A stretch of 64,000 bases of DNA. Source: Micromonospora trifolii. Lineage in GTDB: Bacteria; Actinomycetota; Actinomycetes; Mycobacteriales; Micromonosporaceae. The DNA lies in the NCBI RefSeq assembly GCF_022229005.1, contig NZ_JAKKFD010000019.1, forward strand, positions 62,001 to 126,000. Reading direction: 5' to 3'. The translations under genes were made by a program, and so were the position numbers. A model generated the notes under the pieces. That model saw only the letters and a program-made list of their open reading frames with translations, made no database searches and had not been told where the DNA came from. Each line of letters opens with the position of its first letter. Within the stretch, counting starts at the first letter, position 1. Below, one piece after another: positions 25,793 through 34,738 of the stretch.

Positions 25793-25812
25793 GCCGCCCT
25801 GGCGGGGGCGGC
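25793..25812 (+). terminator. Weak hairpin after the tad locus
   Basis: GCCGCCC (25793-25799) pairs with GGGCGGC (25806-25812) 17 bp after the LysM stop, with a 6-base loop. The remaining gap to 25984 contains no gene that I can support. Confidence 0.4.
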
Positions 25813-25984
25813 CGGGGCGACGTCTCGGAGAGCGATATGCCTCTGGGTCATCAAGATGACTCACAGACGTCAGCGTCGAAGGAGTTCCTGCCTTGGGGCG
25901 CGGAGCATCTGCGTGAGGTAAGGCATCCCGACGCCGGAGGCGCGCGGACCAGCGCCACGGCGCGGGCGGGCCAGCGCGAACGGG

Positions 25985-26839
25985 TCAGGGCAGGCGGGTC
26001 TGGAGCACGCCGTCCTGGATCCGGGTGGGCAGGATCTGCTGGTCGTTGCCGGACGGCCCCTGCACGACCTCACCGCCGTTGAGCCGGAAGGCGCTGCCGT
26101 GCCACGGGCAGACCACGCAGGCGTGGCCGTCGATCTCCTGCACTTCACCCTCGCCGAGCGGCCCGCTCTGGTGCGGGCAGCGCTCCAACATCACCGTCAC
26201 CTCGTCACCGTGCCGGTAGAGGATGACCGAGATGTCGTCGTCCACCTCCCGGGTGATCAGGGTGCGTTGCGGCAACGTCGCCATGTCGGCCAACGAGTGC
26301 CAGCCATCGGTCATCCGGTGCAGCTCGGAGACGCTCTGGTTGACCTGCGCCCCCTGCTTGTACGCCAGGTGACCCCCGATGTAGGCGCCGAGGCTCACTG
26401 TGGAGAGCCCGAGGAAGCCGAGGGCGCGACCCATGCCGTGACGGCCGGACAGTCGGGCGGCCAACGAGCCGGCGTAGAGCGTCATGCCGACGGTGTTGGC
26501 GGCGGCGTGCACCAGGCCGACCCGGCGCTGGTCCCGGGCGAGTGCCGCCCAGTCGTTCAGACCGGCGACCGCCGCTGGCAGCGCGCTGACGGTGCCCAGA
26601 CCGACCAGCACGGTGGCTGGCCGGCGCTGCCCGGGCATGAGGTCCAGCACCGCGGCGCTGATCCACGCGCCGACCGGCACCTGCACCATCGCCGGGTGCA
26701 GCGGGTGCCCGAGGGTCACCCCGTGCAGCAGGTCGCGCAGCCGGCGTGGACGCAGTGTCCCCAGGACGACCTTCTGCAACCGGTCACCCGCGCGGTCCAG
26801 CCGGGAGTCCTGCTCAACTTTCGTCAAAAGTGCTCGCAC
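25985..26839 (-). CDS. Rieske [2Fe-2S] protein with DUF2231-type membrane domain
   Basis: 284 aa from a GTG at 26839. Four hydrophobic segments (about 50-165, HPAMVQVPVGAWISAAVLDL and following) match the DUF2231 membrane domain. The C-terminal Rieske domain (about 185-284) has both cluster-binding boxes, CPHQSGPLG and CPWHGSAF (C-x-H and C-x2-H). This is a known actinobacterial combination, probably a membrane-bound electron-transfer protein; the partner is unknown. GTG is the first plausible start below the palindromic region at 26.9 kb. The larger reading frame upstream is not credible. Confidence 0.85.
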   Translation of the reverse strand: MRALLTKVEQDSRLDRAGDRLQKVVLGTLRPRRLRDLLHGVTLGHPLHPAMVQVPVGAWISAAVLDLMPGQRRPATVLVGLGTVSALPAAVAGLNDWAALARDQRRVGLVHAAANTVGMTLYAGSLAARLSGRHGMGRALGFLGLSTVSLGAYIGGHLAYKQGAQVNQSVSELHRMTDGWHSLADMATLPQRTLITREVDDDISVILYRHGDEVTVMLERCPHQSGPLGEGEVQEIDGHACVVCPWHGSAFRLNGGEVVQGPSGNDQQILPTRIQDGVLQTRLP

Positions 26840-26914
26840 GAGTACCGACTTCCCGGCGATCGCCGTCGCAAACCGGTCGGCAACGACAAACCTGACCCCA
26901 CGCCCCACACCGCC

Positions 26915-26984
26915 GATCTTGCAGTTTCTGCTCCGATGAATCGGGGCACAAGCCGCGAACCGGCAACCGGAAGTGCAAGATCGA
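26915..26984. repeat. Imperfect palindromic element in a divergent gap
   Basis: CGATCTTGCAGTT (from 26915) faces AAGTGCAAGATCG (to 26984), with one mismatch in the arms. An inner CCGAT-GA-ATCGG hairpin lies in the loop. It sits between the Rieske gene (minus) and the enoyl-CoA hydratase gene (plus), so it is not a simple terminator. It shares the word CAAGATCG with the palindrome at 14.7 kb. Confidence 0.5.
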
Positions 26985-27025
26985 CGGGGATTGTGGGGGT
27001 CGGGCGAGCCGGGCATGCTGGCGGG

Positions 27026-27826
27026 ATGGGTGTGTGGGTGGAGCGGGTCGGGGCGGTCAGCACAGTTGTGCTGGATCGACCGGCAGCTCGGAACGCCGTG
27101 GACGGTCCTACGGCTCGGGCGCTGGCCGACGCGTTTCGGGCCTTCGACGCCGACCCCGACGCGGCGGTGGCCGTGCTCTGGGGTGCCGGTGGCACGTTCT
27201 GCGCCGGTGCCGACCTCAAGGCGATCGGCACACCGAGCGGTAACCGGGTCGAGCCGGAGGGGGACGGCCCGATGGGTCCGACCCGGATGACGCTCAGCAA
27301 ACCGGTGATCGCGGCGATCTCCGGGTACGCGGTGGCGGGCGGGCTCGAGCTGGCGCTCTGGTGTGACCTGCGGGTCGCCGAGTCCGACGCGACACTCGGC
27401 GTGTTCTGCCGCCGCTGGGGAGTGCCGCTGATCGACGGCGGCACCGTTCGGCTGCCCCGGCTGATCGGCGAGAGTCGGGCCATGGACCTGATCCTCACCG
27501 GCCGCCCGGTGCCGGCCGACGAGGCGTACACGATGGGGTTGGTCAATCGGTTGGTGCCACCCGGCCAGGCGCGGGCTGCGGCCGAGGAGTTGGCGGCGGC
27601 GATCGCCCGGCATCCGCAGACCTGCCTGCGCAACGACCGGGCGGCGCTGCTGGCCGGCGCGGGGCGACGAGAGCCGGAGGCGCTGGCGACCGAGTTGGCG
27701 TACGGGATGGACTCGCTGGCCACGGACGCGGCGGCCGGCGCGGCCCGGTTCACCGCTGGCGAGGGCCGACACGGCGCGATGCCGCCGGGAGGGGTACACC
27801 CCCCGGCGGCGTCGGCTACCGGTTAG
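27026..27826 (+). CDS. Enoyl-CoA hydratase/isomerase family protein
   Basis: 266 aa from the ATG at 27026. Crotonase-fold motifs are clear: LDRPAARNAVDG, the oxyanion-hole FCAGADLKAI (about 64-73) and AAISGYAVAGGLELALWCDLR (about 97-117). The catalytic position around 124-140 has GVFCRRWGVPLIDGGT with acidic D rather than the paired Glu of true hydratases, so the reaction is uncertain. The stop is 1 bp from the convergent GH87 stop, leaving no room for a separate terminator. Confidence 0.88.
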   Translation: MGVWVERVGAVSTVVLDRPAARNAVDGPTARALADAFRAFDADPDAAVAVLWGAGGTFCAGADLKAIGTPSGNRVEPEGDGPMGPTRMTLSKPVIAAISGYAVAGGLELALWCDLRVAESDATLGVFCRRWGVPLIDGGTVRLPRLIGESRAMDLILTGRPVPADEAYTMGLVNRLVPPGQARAAAEELAAAIARHPQTCLRNDRAALLAGAGRREPEALATELAYGMDSLATDAAAGAARFTAGEGRHGAMPPGGVHPPAASATG

Positions 27827-27827
27827 C

Positions 27828-30800
27828 TCAGTTGCGGTTGATGGTGAAGGTTGTCGTGGGGTTCTGGATGTCCACCGCGTTGTTGCTCAAGCGGAGGTTG
27901 TTGAAGGTGACCGAGCCGACGGCCGGCCCCTGCCCGGCCTCCGGCATCGGGTTCGCCCAGATGGCGAAGCCGGACTTCGCGTCGTAGGCGTCCCCGCTCT
28001 TCCGGGCACCGCTGATGGAGACGTTCGTGAAGACCGTGTCGGTGATCGGGTTCTGCGGCTGCCCACCGACGTAGTTGGTCTGGAACATGATGCCGCTGTA
28101 GGTCGGATCGATGATGTCGACATCGCTGACCCGGATGCCCTGGAACACCTTCGAGGCGGAGAAGACCCAGATCGCCGGGAACGTCTGCCCACCCCAGAAG
28201 TGCCCACCGGCCCGCACGATCGAGATGTTCTCGAAGCGGGTCGGCGGGTTGGCACCGAAGCCGTTCATCGGGTAGCCGAAGTCGAGCGAACTGATGGTGA
28301 TGCCCGAGTAGACCAGGGTGTCCGCGATGTAGATGTTGCGGAACGTGTTGCCGTAGCCGCCGTACACGGCGACACCGGCGGCCCGCCAGGTCAGGGTCGA
28401 GGTCAGGTTCTCGTAGATGTTGTCCTTCATGTCGGCGCCGCCCGCATCGATCGCCGAGAACAGCGCGAAGCTGTCGTCGCCGGTGGCCCGGGCGTCGTTG
28501 TTGCTGACCAGGTTGTTGGTGCTGCCGTTGGTCATGTTGATGCCGTCGGCGAACATGTTCCGGATCCGGGAGTTCTTGATCGTCATGTAGTCGGTGTTCG
28601 CGCCCCAGTAGAGGCACACCATGTGCTCGTTCCAGATGTTGTCGATCACGATGTTCGACACGTTGGCGAAGTCGAACACCTTGCCCGGACCGTCGATCCG
28701 CGAGGTGTAGTTGCCGAAGTAGGCGAAGTTCTTGAACGACGAGTTGGCCGCCGAGTTCTCGGCCCGGAAGCCGATGTCGGTGTTGTCCTGGCCGGACGGC
28801 GCGTTGAACCGGGTGTACCAGGGGCCGGCGCCGGTCACCTGGACCGCCTTGCCGTACACCTGGAACTTCGACGAGGTGGAGTAGTTACCGGTCGGCAGGT
28901 ACACCCCGACCAGGTTGCCGGTGGTGTCCATCCGCACCCGGTCCAGGGCGTTCTGCACGTCCTGGTGGGTGAAGCCGGTCGGCGTGGTGTAGCGGGTCGG
29001 GTCCGGGTTGGCGATCGGCGCCACCTGCTCGGTGTTGATGAAGTCGATCGCGTACGTGGTGGTGTTGGCCGGGTCCTTCTGGAGGCGGATCTTGCTGCCG
29101 GCCGGGACTGTGGAGTTGAGCATGACGTTGGCTTCGTCGTAGATGTGCCGCGGTCCGCCCGCGCTCGGCGAGTTGCCCGGGCTGGCCTCGCTGCCGTAGA
29201 GCCAGGCGTACCGGGACGTCAGGTCGATGGCCTTGTGGAACGTGCCGTTGACGTAGACGTTCAGCGTCGAGTTGATCCCGCCGCCGCCCGGTGCGTCCGG
29301 GATGGAGAAGCGCGTGACCAGCGTGTTGGTGCTGCCCCGGGTGGTGAACTCGACGTAGCTGCCGGTCGAGTTGAGGGTCACCGCCCGCCGACCGGACGCC
29401 TCGCCGGCCAGGTCACCGATCTCCCGGTTCGGTCCGACGACGGCGGCGCCGCCGCCGATCGCACCGTCCTCGGCCTCGTACATGTCGTACGGCATGTTGG
29501 CGCCGCGACCGACGAAGAGCGGACGGTCACTGGTGTTGTTGGCCTGCTTCACCGGCAGCTCGTTGCCGTCGACGGCGAGCACCACCCGGACTGTGTACTT
29601 GCCGTTCGCGGCGGTCCAGGTGCCCAGGCTGATCGGGCCGACCGTCGCGCCAGCGTTGATCACGCCGGAGTACGAGCCGGTCAGGGTACGGATCACGGAG
29701 CCGGACTCGTTGAGCACGGTCAGGGTGATGCCGTGCGCACCGGACGCGGAGGCCTGGTTGCCGGCGTTGCGGATGGACACGGAGAAGGTCACCGTGTTGC
29801 CCGCCGACGGGTTGCCCGGCGACCAGGCGACCGCCGAGGCGACCAGGTCGGAGCTGGCGACCGCGGCGACGACCAACGGGGTGGGGTTGGTGTAGCTGTT
29901 GTTGGTGTCGTCCTGCTCGACGACTGTGTTCGACTCGTCGACCTTGGCGCTGAGCGGGTAGCTGCCCGAGTCCCGGGTGCCGATGCTGGCGCTGACAGTT
30001 GTCGAGGCGCCGGCCGCGAGACCGCCGACCGATGCCGTGCCCACCCGGGTGGAGCCCAGGTAGAAGTTGACGTTTGTCGCGCCGGAGGCCGCCGAGCCCG
30101 CGTTACGCACCGTCGCGGAGAGCGTGATGGTGCTGGTCTCCACCGGTGCGGACGGGGTGAACGACATGCCGGTCACGGTCAGGTCCGGGTTCGGCGCCGG
30201 GGTGCCGAAGACCTGGAACTCGGCCACCTGACCGGCCGGAGCGCCGGTGTTCGAGGCGATCGAGAGCCGTACGTCGGCCGCGGCGCCGGAGACCGGGATG
30301 GTCACCGTGTTGCCGCTACCCGGGTTGAAGGAGTAGTTCGCCGCGCCCACCAGCGTGGTGAAGGACGACGAGCCCTGGTCCCGGCCGAGCACCGTGATGT
30401 TCTGGGTACGCGCGCCCCACGCCGAGTCCGGGTTGAGCTTCACGACGACCTGGCTGAGGCTCGCGTTGGCGCCGAGCTGCACCGTCAGTGTGCTCGGGTT
30501 GCCGTTGCCCTCCCAGTAGGTGGCCACGTTGTTGTCGTTGGCGTTGGTGGCCACGAACGTGTGCACGAACCCGGAGGCGGTGATCGGCTTGCCGATCGCC
30601 AGGTTCGAACCGGTTGGCGGGTTGCCGGTGCCGGTCCGGGTCACCGTGTTGCTGTTGGCCGACTGGTTGCCGGCCGCGTCCTTGGCCCGCACGTAGTACG
30701 AGACAGTGGCACTGGTCGGCTGGCTGTCGGTGTAGGTGAGCGTCGAGCCGCTGACGCTGCCGCGCAGCGCGCCGTTGGCGTAGACGTCGTACCCGGTCAC

Positions 30801-31523
30801 TCCGACGTTGTCGGTCGACGCCGACCAGGCGAGCCGGATCTGCCCGCTGGCCGGCTGGGTGTAGGCCAGGTTGCCCGGGACGCTGGGCGCCTGGGTGTCG
30901 GTGCTGCCGGTGGCGCCGTAGACCTCGACCTCGGACAGCTGGGCGGCCGCCCAGCCGGTGTTGCCGGTGACCTGCACGCGTACGTAGCGGGTGCTGGCGG
31001 CGGTGAAGCTGACCGTCGCGGTGTTGCCGCTGCTCGGGTTGAACGTGTAGCCGGCGGACGCCTTCAGGGTGGTGAAGGACGAGCCGTTGGTCGAGCCGAG
31101 CACCGACAGCGTCTGGGTGCGGGTCTGCCAGTCCGAGGCGGGCGGCAGCTTGAGCACCACCCGGTCCACGCTGACAGTGGCGCCCAGGTCCGCCTGGATC
31201 CACTGCGGGAACGCGTTGTTGGCGCTCTCCCAGTAGGTCGACGCGTTGCCGTCGTTGGCGTTGCCCGCCACGTAGTTCTGGTTGTAGCTGCTGGCGGTCA
31301 TTGTCGCGGAGAGCCCGGCGAGCATGGCCACACGGGCGGAGGCCGCGGACGGGTCGGCCGCCGGTGCCGCGCTCGCCATGGGGGTGACGACCGGGGCGGT
31401 GGCGAGGAGCATCCCGGCGAGCGCGCCGGCGAGCATCCGACGGCGGCCCGTGCGGGCGGTACGGGGGACGGTGGTGGGCGCGCCGGTTGGCGGCGTGCCT
31501 CGTCTCGTGCCAGTCCTGGACAT
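27828..31523 (-). CDS. Secreted multidomain GH87 alpha-1,3-glucanase (mycodextranase/mutanase type), copy 1
   Basis: 1231 aa. Signal peptide (about 1-52, RRR then a hydrophobic core, cut near ASAAPA). Domain order as read: F5/8C discoidin (about 60-200), fibronectin III (205-300), second F5/8C (305-440), two CARDB domains (445-555 and 558-680), CBM35-like (685-850), and a right-handed beta-helix catalytic domain (about 850-1231). The catalytic domain has ADGIN with D993 and GDDSFAL with D1016 and D1017; the 23-residue spacing equals that of the three catalytic aspartates known in GH87 enzymes. It would hydrolyse alpha-1,3-glucan outside the cell. Lies downstream of a second GH87 gene on the same strand. 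Confidence 0.85.
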   Translation of the reverse strand: MSRTGTRRGTPPTGAPTTVPRTARTGRRRMLAGALAGMLLATAPVVTPMASAAPAADPSAASARVAMLAGLSATMTASSYNQNYVAGNANDGNASTYWESANNAFPQWIQADLGATVSVDRVVLKLPPASDWQTRTQTLSVLGSTNGSSFTTLKASAGYTFNPSSGNTATVSFTAASTRYVRVQVTGNTGWAAAQLSEVEVYGATGSTDTQAPSVPGNLAYTQPASGQIRLAWSASTDNVGVTGYDVYANGALRGSVSGSTLTYTDSQPTSATVSYYVRAKDAAGNQSANSNTVTRTGTGNPPTGSNLAIGKPITASGFVHTFVATNANDNNVATYWEGNGNPSTLTVQLGANASLSQVVVKLNPDSAWGARTQNITVLGRDQGSSSFTTLVGAANYSFNPGSGNTVTIPVSGAAADVRLSIASNTGAPAGQVAEFQVFGTPAPNPDLTVTGMSFTPSAPVETSTITLSATVRNAGSAASGATNVNFYLGSTRVGTASVGGLAAGASTTVSASIGTRDSGSYPLSAKVDESNTVVEQDDTNNSYTNPTPLVVAAVASSDLVASAVAWSPGNPSAGNTVTFSVSIRNAGNQASASGAHGITLTVLNESGSVIRTLTGSYSGVINAGATVGPISLGTWTAANGKYTVRVVLAVDGNELPVKQANNTSDRPLFVGRGANMPYDMYEAEDGAIGGGAAVVGPNREIGDLAGEASGRRAVTLNSTGSYVEFTTRGSTNTLVTRFSIPDAPGGGGINSTLNVYVNGTFHKAIDLTSRYAWLYGSEASPGNSPSAGGPRHIYDEANVMLNSTVPAGSKIRLQKDPANTTTYAIDFINTEQVAPIANPDPTRYTTPTGFTHQDVQNALDRVRMDTTGNLVGVYLPTGNYSTSSKFQVYGKAVQVTGAGPWYTRFNAPSGQDNTDIGFRAENSAANSSFKNFAYFGNYTSRIDGPGKVFDFANVSNIVIDNIWNEHMVCLYWGANTDYMTIKNSRIRNMFADGINMTNGSTNNLVSNNDARATGDDSFALFSAIDAGGADMKDNIYENLTSTLTWRAAGVAVYGGYGNTFRNIYIADTLVYSGITISSLDFGYPMNGFGANPPTRFENISIVRAGGHFWGGQTFPAIWVFSASKVFQGIRVSDVDIIDPTYSGIMFQTNYVGGQPQNPITDTVFTNVSISGARKSGDAYDAKSGFAIWANPMPEAGQGPAVGSVTFNNLRLSNNAVDIQNPTTTFTINRN

Positions 31524-31675
31524 GGGGTCGCTACACCTCTTTCGGGGGTGGGTGTGGGTGCGTTGCCCGGCGACGGGTGCAGGGGTACGCCCGTCGTACC
31601 GCGACAGGTGGGGGAAGGAGCGGGTTGGGGACGGGGTCGGGCGGCCGGCGCGGCGTTGCGCCGGGGCGCCCGGAC

Positions 31676-31710
31676 CGGTTGCCCCCGCCCGCTCCGGGCG
31701 GGGGCAACCG
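31676..31710 (-). terminator. 16-bp perfect stem-loop between the GH87 genes
   Basis: 31676-31691 pairs perfectly with 31695-31710 with a 3-base loop, immediately after the stop (31713) of the second GH87 gene on the minus strand. It separates the two GH87 genes into distinct transcripts or attenuates the downstream one. Confidence 0.75.
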
Positions 31711-31712
31711 AC

Positions 31713-34595
31713 CTAGCTGGAGTAGACCTCGAACTCGCTGAGCTGGCCGGCTGGCCAGCCGCTGTTGCCGGTGACGGTCAGCCGCAGGTACCGCTGGGTG
31801 GTCGCCGTGAAGGTCACTGTGACCGTGTTGCCGCTGGCCGGGTTGAAGCTGTAGCCGGCGGACGCCTTCAGCGTGCTGAACGTCGAGCCGTTCGTGGAGC
31901 CGAGCACCGCCAGCGTCTGCGTACGCGTCTGCCAGGCCGATGACGGTGGGAGCTTCAGCACGACCCGGGACACCGACCGGTTGGCCCCCAGGTCCACGGT
32001 CAACGACTGCGGGAACGCGCTGTTGGCGCTCTCCCAGTAGGTGTTCGCGTTGCCGTCCACCGCGTTGGGGGCGGCGTACACGTCGGAGTGGCTGGTCTCG
32101 GTGATCGACCGCCCGGCCGCCAGGTTGCCGCTGGGCGGCGGCGTGGTCGGGGGCGGGGTGGTGGGCGGCGGCGTGGTCGGCGGTGGGGTGGTCGGCGGTG
32201 GGGTGGTCTGGGTGCCGCCGTACACCTCGACCTCGGAGAGTTGCGCGGCCGGCCAGCCGGTGTTGCCGGTGACGGTGACCCGGATGTAGCGGCGGTCACC
32301 GGAGGGCAGCCCGATCGACACGGTGTTGCCCGCGCCGGGGGCGAAGACCCGACCGGCGGACGACGCCAGTGTGGTGTACGACGAGCCGTCGGTGGAGCCG
32401 AGCACCGACAGGGTCTGGGTGCGTTGCTCCCAACCGCTGGGCAGCTTGAGCGCCACCCGGTCGACCGATCGGGACGCGCCCAGGTCGATGGTGACCGACT
32501 GGGGGAAGGCGTTGTTGGCGCTCTCCCAGTACGTCGACGCGTTGCCGTCGACCACGTTGGCCGCCGTGTAGCTCTGGTTGGTGCTGGTAGCTGTCGTGGA
32601 CCGGCCCAGCGCCAGGTTTCCGCTGGTCGGCGGCGGGGTGGTCGGAGGCGGAGTGGTGGGCGGCGGGGTGGTCGGCGGCGGCGAGGTGGGCCCGCCGCCC
32701 CACTGGGGGTTCGGCCACGGGCCGCAGTACGGGGTCGGGGTGTACCAGCCGGAGTTGCCGGAGCCTTGGGTGATCTGGAAGCCGGCGCCCACGCAGTTGT
32801 GCATCGGGTTGCTCTGCGCGATGTTGGTGGCCCGCACGTTGGTGAACGACACCTGACTGTTCGCCTGCACCTGCAGCGCGTACGTGCCGGCGCCGTCGAT
32901 TCGCACGTTGTTGAGGTTGATCCCGTTGGTCTGGCCCTCGATCCAGTGCAGCGCCGCGTACGAGCTGTCCAGGATGTCGGTGTCGGTGATGTTGATGGTG
33001 GGGTTCTGGAACGCCTCGTTGAGCGCGGAGAACCAGATCGCGCCGACACCGAAGTTCCAGTTGTAGTCCGAGTTGCCGTTACGGATCAGCGTGTTCCGGG
33101 CGATCGTCCAGGTGCCCTGGACTCCGGTGGCGCCCTGCACGCCGGGGTAGCGGTTGGCGATGTGGATGCCGCCGCCGTTGGTCAGCGAGTCGGCCGTCAC
33201 GTTGTCGGTGATCTTGATGTCCCGACCGCCGTAGCTGACCAGGTGGTTGGCCAGCAGGGTCACCCCGATGGTGTTGCGGGTGAAGGAGTTGTTGACGTTC
33301 GGCACGCTCTGCGCCCACATCGCCAACGCGTCGTCGCCGGTGTTGCGGACGAACGTGTTCGTCACCGTCGAGTTGGTCACCCCGGTGTGGAAGTTCACCC
33401 CGTCCGCGGTCTGGTCCAGGATCCGGCTGTTGCGGATGGTGAAGTTGTCCATCGGGCCGTCCATCCACGCCCCGACCTTGGTGTTCTCCAGCCAGAGGTT
33501 GTCGACCACCGAGTTGGTCATCGCCCCGCCCAGGGCGTTGACCTGGTCATCGTCCACCCGCTCGCGGATGTCGCCGATGATGGCGAAGTCCCGCAGCGTG
33601 ACGTTGCGGCTGGGCCCGTTCGCCTCGTGTGCGCGAACCGGGCCGGTGTAGCCGCCACCGGGAACGTACTTGCCGTAGATGCCGACGGACCTGTTCCGCT
33701 CGGTGGGGTGCCGGCCGCCGAGCACCGAGTACCAAGGGCCGGCGCCGCGCAGTGTCACCCCGTCGACCACCACGTGGTCCCAGAGGGTGAAGGTGCCGGT
33801 CGGGATCCAGACCGCCCGGCCCTGGGCCTTGCCGGCGTCGACCGCCGCCTGGAACTTCGCTGTCGAGTCGGTCGCGCCGCTCGGGTCGGCACCGAAGTCG
33901 GTGACCACGTCGAGCACACCGGAGGGCTTCGTGATCGCCGGGGCGACCAGCTCGAAGTCGGCAAGGTCGATGGTGAACGTGGGCGACTGCGCGGTCGAGG
34001 AGACCTGTAGCCGGATCTTCGTGCCGGCCGGCTGGGTGCTGCCGAACAGCGCCCGGGTCTCGTCGTAGAAGTGGTGCGGGTTGGTGTCGCCCGGGTTGTT
34101 GTTGAACGGGTATCCGCCGTAGTACCAGCCGTACTTCGACGTCACCGGGACCGACTTCAGCAGCGACCCGTTGGCCCGTAGGTCGATGGCGGCGTCGCGG
34201 CCGGTGCCGGCCGGGCTGTCCGGCAGGCTGTAGCGGAAGGTGACAGCGTTGGCCGGGGCGGTGAGGGTGAATTCGACGTATTCGCCGACGGCGTCGAGGG
34301 TGACCGCCTCCCGGCCGGACGCCTCGGACGGCAGCGTGCCGTAACGCCGGTCCGGGCCGATCTTCGTGCCGTTGTGGGCGGTCTCCTCCGCCTCCTGCTC
34401 GACGAACGGAACCGTGGCGCCCCGGTTGGGGATGTCGAAGGGGGACAACCCCGCCGCCGAGGCCGGGGTCGCGGTGCCGGTCACCGCGAGGACGGTGACT
34501 GATGTGGCGGCGAGCAGGGTGGCGCCGATGGCGGCCAACAGTGCCCGGGTCGGGTGTCGGAGGTGGTGCGGGGTGCCGGTGGTGTGGTTGGCCAT
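31713..34595 (-). CDS. Secreted GH87 alpha-1,3-glucanase, copy 2
   Basis: 960 aa. Signal peptide (about 1-48, cut near ASAAG). CBM35-like domain (about 55-215), GH87 beta-helix (about 220-635), then two F5/8C discoidin domains (about 668-795 and 832-960) joined by Pro-Thr linkers with PPPTT units. ADGVN gives D398, and NTGDDALAM gives D421/D422: again 23 residues apart, as in copy 1. Here the carbohydrate-binding modules are C-terminal, whereas copy 1 has them N-terminal, so the pair is an architectural mirror image around a shared core. Extracellular; substrate probably fungal or bacterial alpha-1,3-glucan. Confidence 0.85.
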   Translation of the reverse strand: MANHTTGTPHHLRHPTRALLAAIGATLLAATSVTVLAVTGTATPASAAGLSPFDIPNRGATVPFVEQEAEETAHNGTKIGPDRRYGTLPSEASGREAVTLDAVGEYVEFTLTAPANAVTFRYSLPDSPAGTGRDAAIDLRANGSLLKSVPVTSKYGWYYGGYPFNNNPGDTNPHHFYDETRALFGSTQPAGTKIRLQVSSTAQSPTFTIDLADFELVAPAITKPSGVLDVVTDFGADPSGATDSTAKFQAAVDAGKAQGRAVWIPTGTFTLWDHVVVDGVTLRGAGPWYSVLGGRHPTERNRSVGIYGKYVPGGGYTGPVRAHEANGPSRNVTLRDFAIIGDIRERVDDDQVNALGGAMTNSVVDNLWLENTKVGAWMDGPMDNFTIRNSRILDQTADGVNFHTGVTNSTVTNTFVRNTGDDALAMWAQSVPNVNNSFTRNTIGVTLLANHLVSYGGRDIKITDNVTADSLTNGGGIHIANRYPGVQGATGVQGTWTIARNTLIRNGNSDYNWNFGVGAIWFSALNEAFQNPTINITDTDILDSSYAALHWIEGQTNGINLNNVRIDGAGTYALQVQANSQVSFTNVRATNIAQSNPMHNCVGAGFQITQGSGNSGWYTPTPYCGPWPNPQWGGGPTSPPPTTPPPTTPPPTTPPPTSGNLALGRSTTATSTNQSYTAANVVDGNASTYWESANNAFPQSVTIDLGASRSVDRVALKLPSGWEQRTQTLSVLGSTDGSSYTTLASSAGRVFAPGAGNTVSIGLPSGDRRYIRVTVTGNTGWPAAQLSEVEVYGGTQTTPPPTTPPPTTPPPTTPPPTTPPPSGNLAAGRSITETSHSDVYAAPNAVDGNANTYWESANSAFPQSLTVDLGANRSVSRVVLKLPPSSAWQTRTQTLAVLGSTNGSTFSTLKASAGYSFNPASGNTVTVTFTATTQRYLRLTVTGNSGWPAGQLSEFEVYSS

Positions 34596-34686
34596 GAGCT
34601 GCGCTCTCCCTTTCGTCAGGCAGGCCAGATCCCCCCGTGTCGGTGCGGTGTCGCGCGTTCCCCCTCGGTTCTCCCTTCCTGGTGGT

Positions 34687-34722
34687 GTGGTGCCGGCGGC
34701 CGGGACGGGCCGCCGGCACCAC
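34687..34722 (-). terminator. 15-bp stem-loop after the GH13 gene
   Basis: 34687-34701 pairs perfectly with 34708-34722 (6-base loop), 17 bp beyond the GH13 stop on the minus strand. It separates the import/GH13 operon from the GH87 genes. Confidence 0.75.
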
Positions 34723-34738
34723 GGCGAGCAGAGTCAGG

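Noticed and set aside
25837..26082. Small plus-strand frame after the tad locus
   Set aside because: Overlaps the Rieske gene on the other strand and has no conserved sequence; its first residues are suggestive but unsupported.
28200..31943. A 1247-aa open frame on the plus strand opposite the GH87 genes
   Set aside because: Arg/Val/Gly-rich translation without motif or signal; typical antisense shadow of a GC-rich gene. The minus strand has coherent domains.
32088..34010. A 640-aa plus-strand frame opposite the second GH87 gene
   Set aside because: Same reason; composition follows the third-position bias of the real gene.
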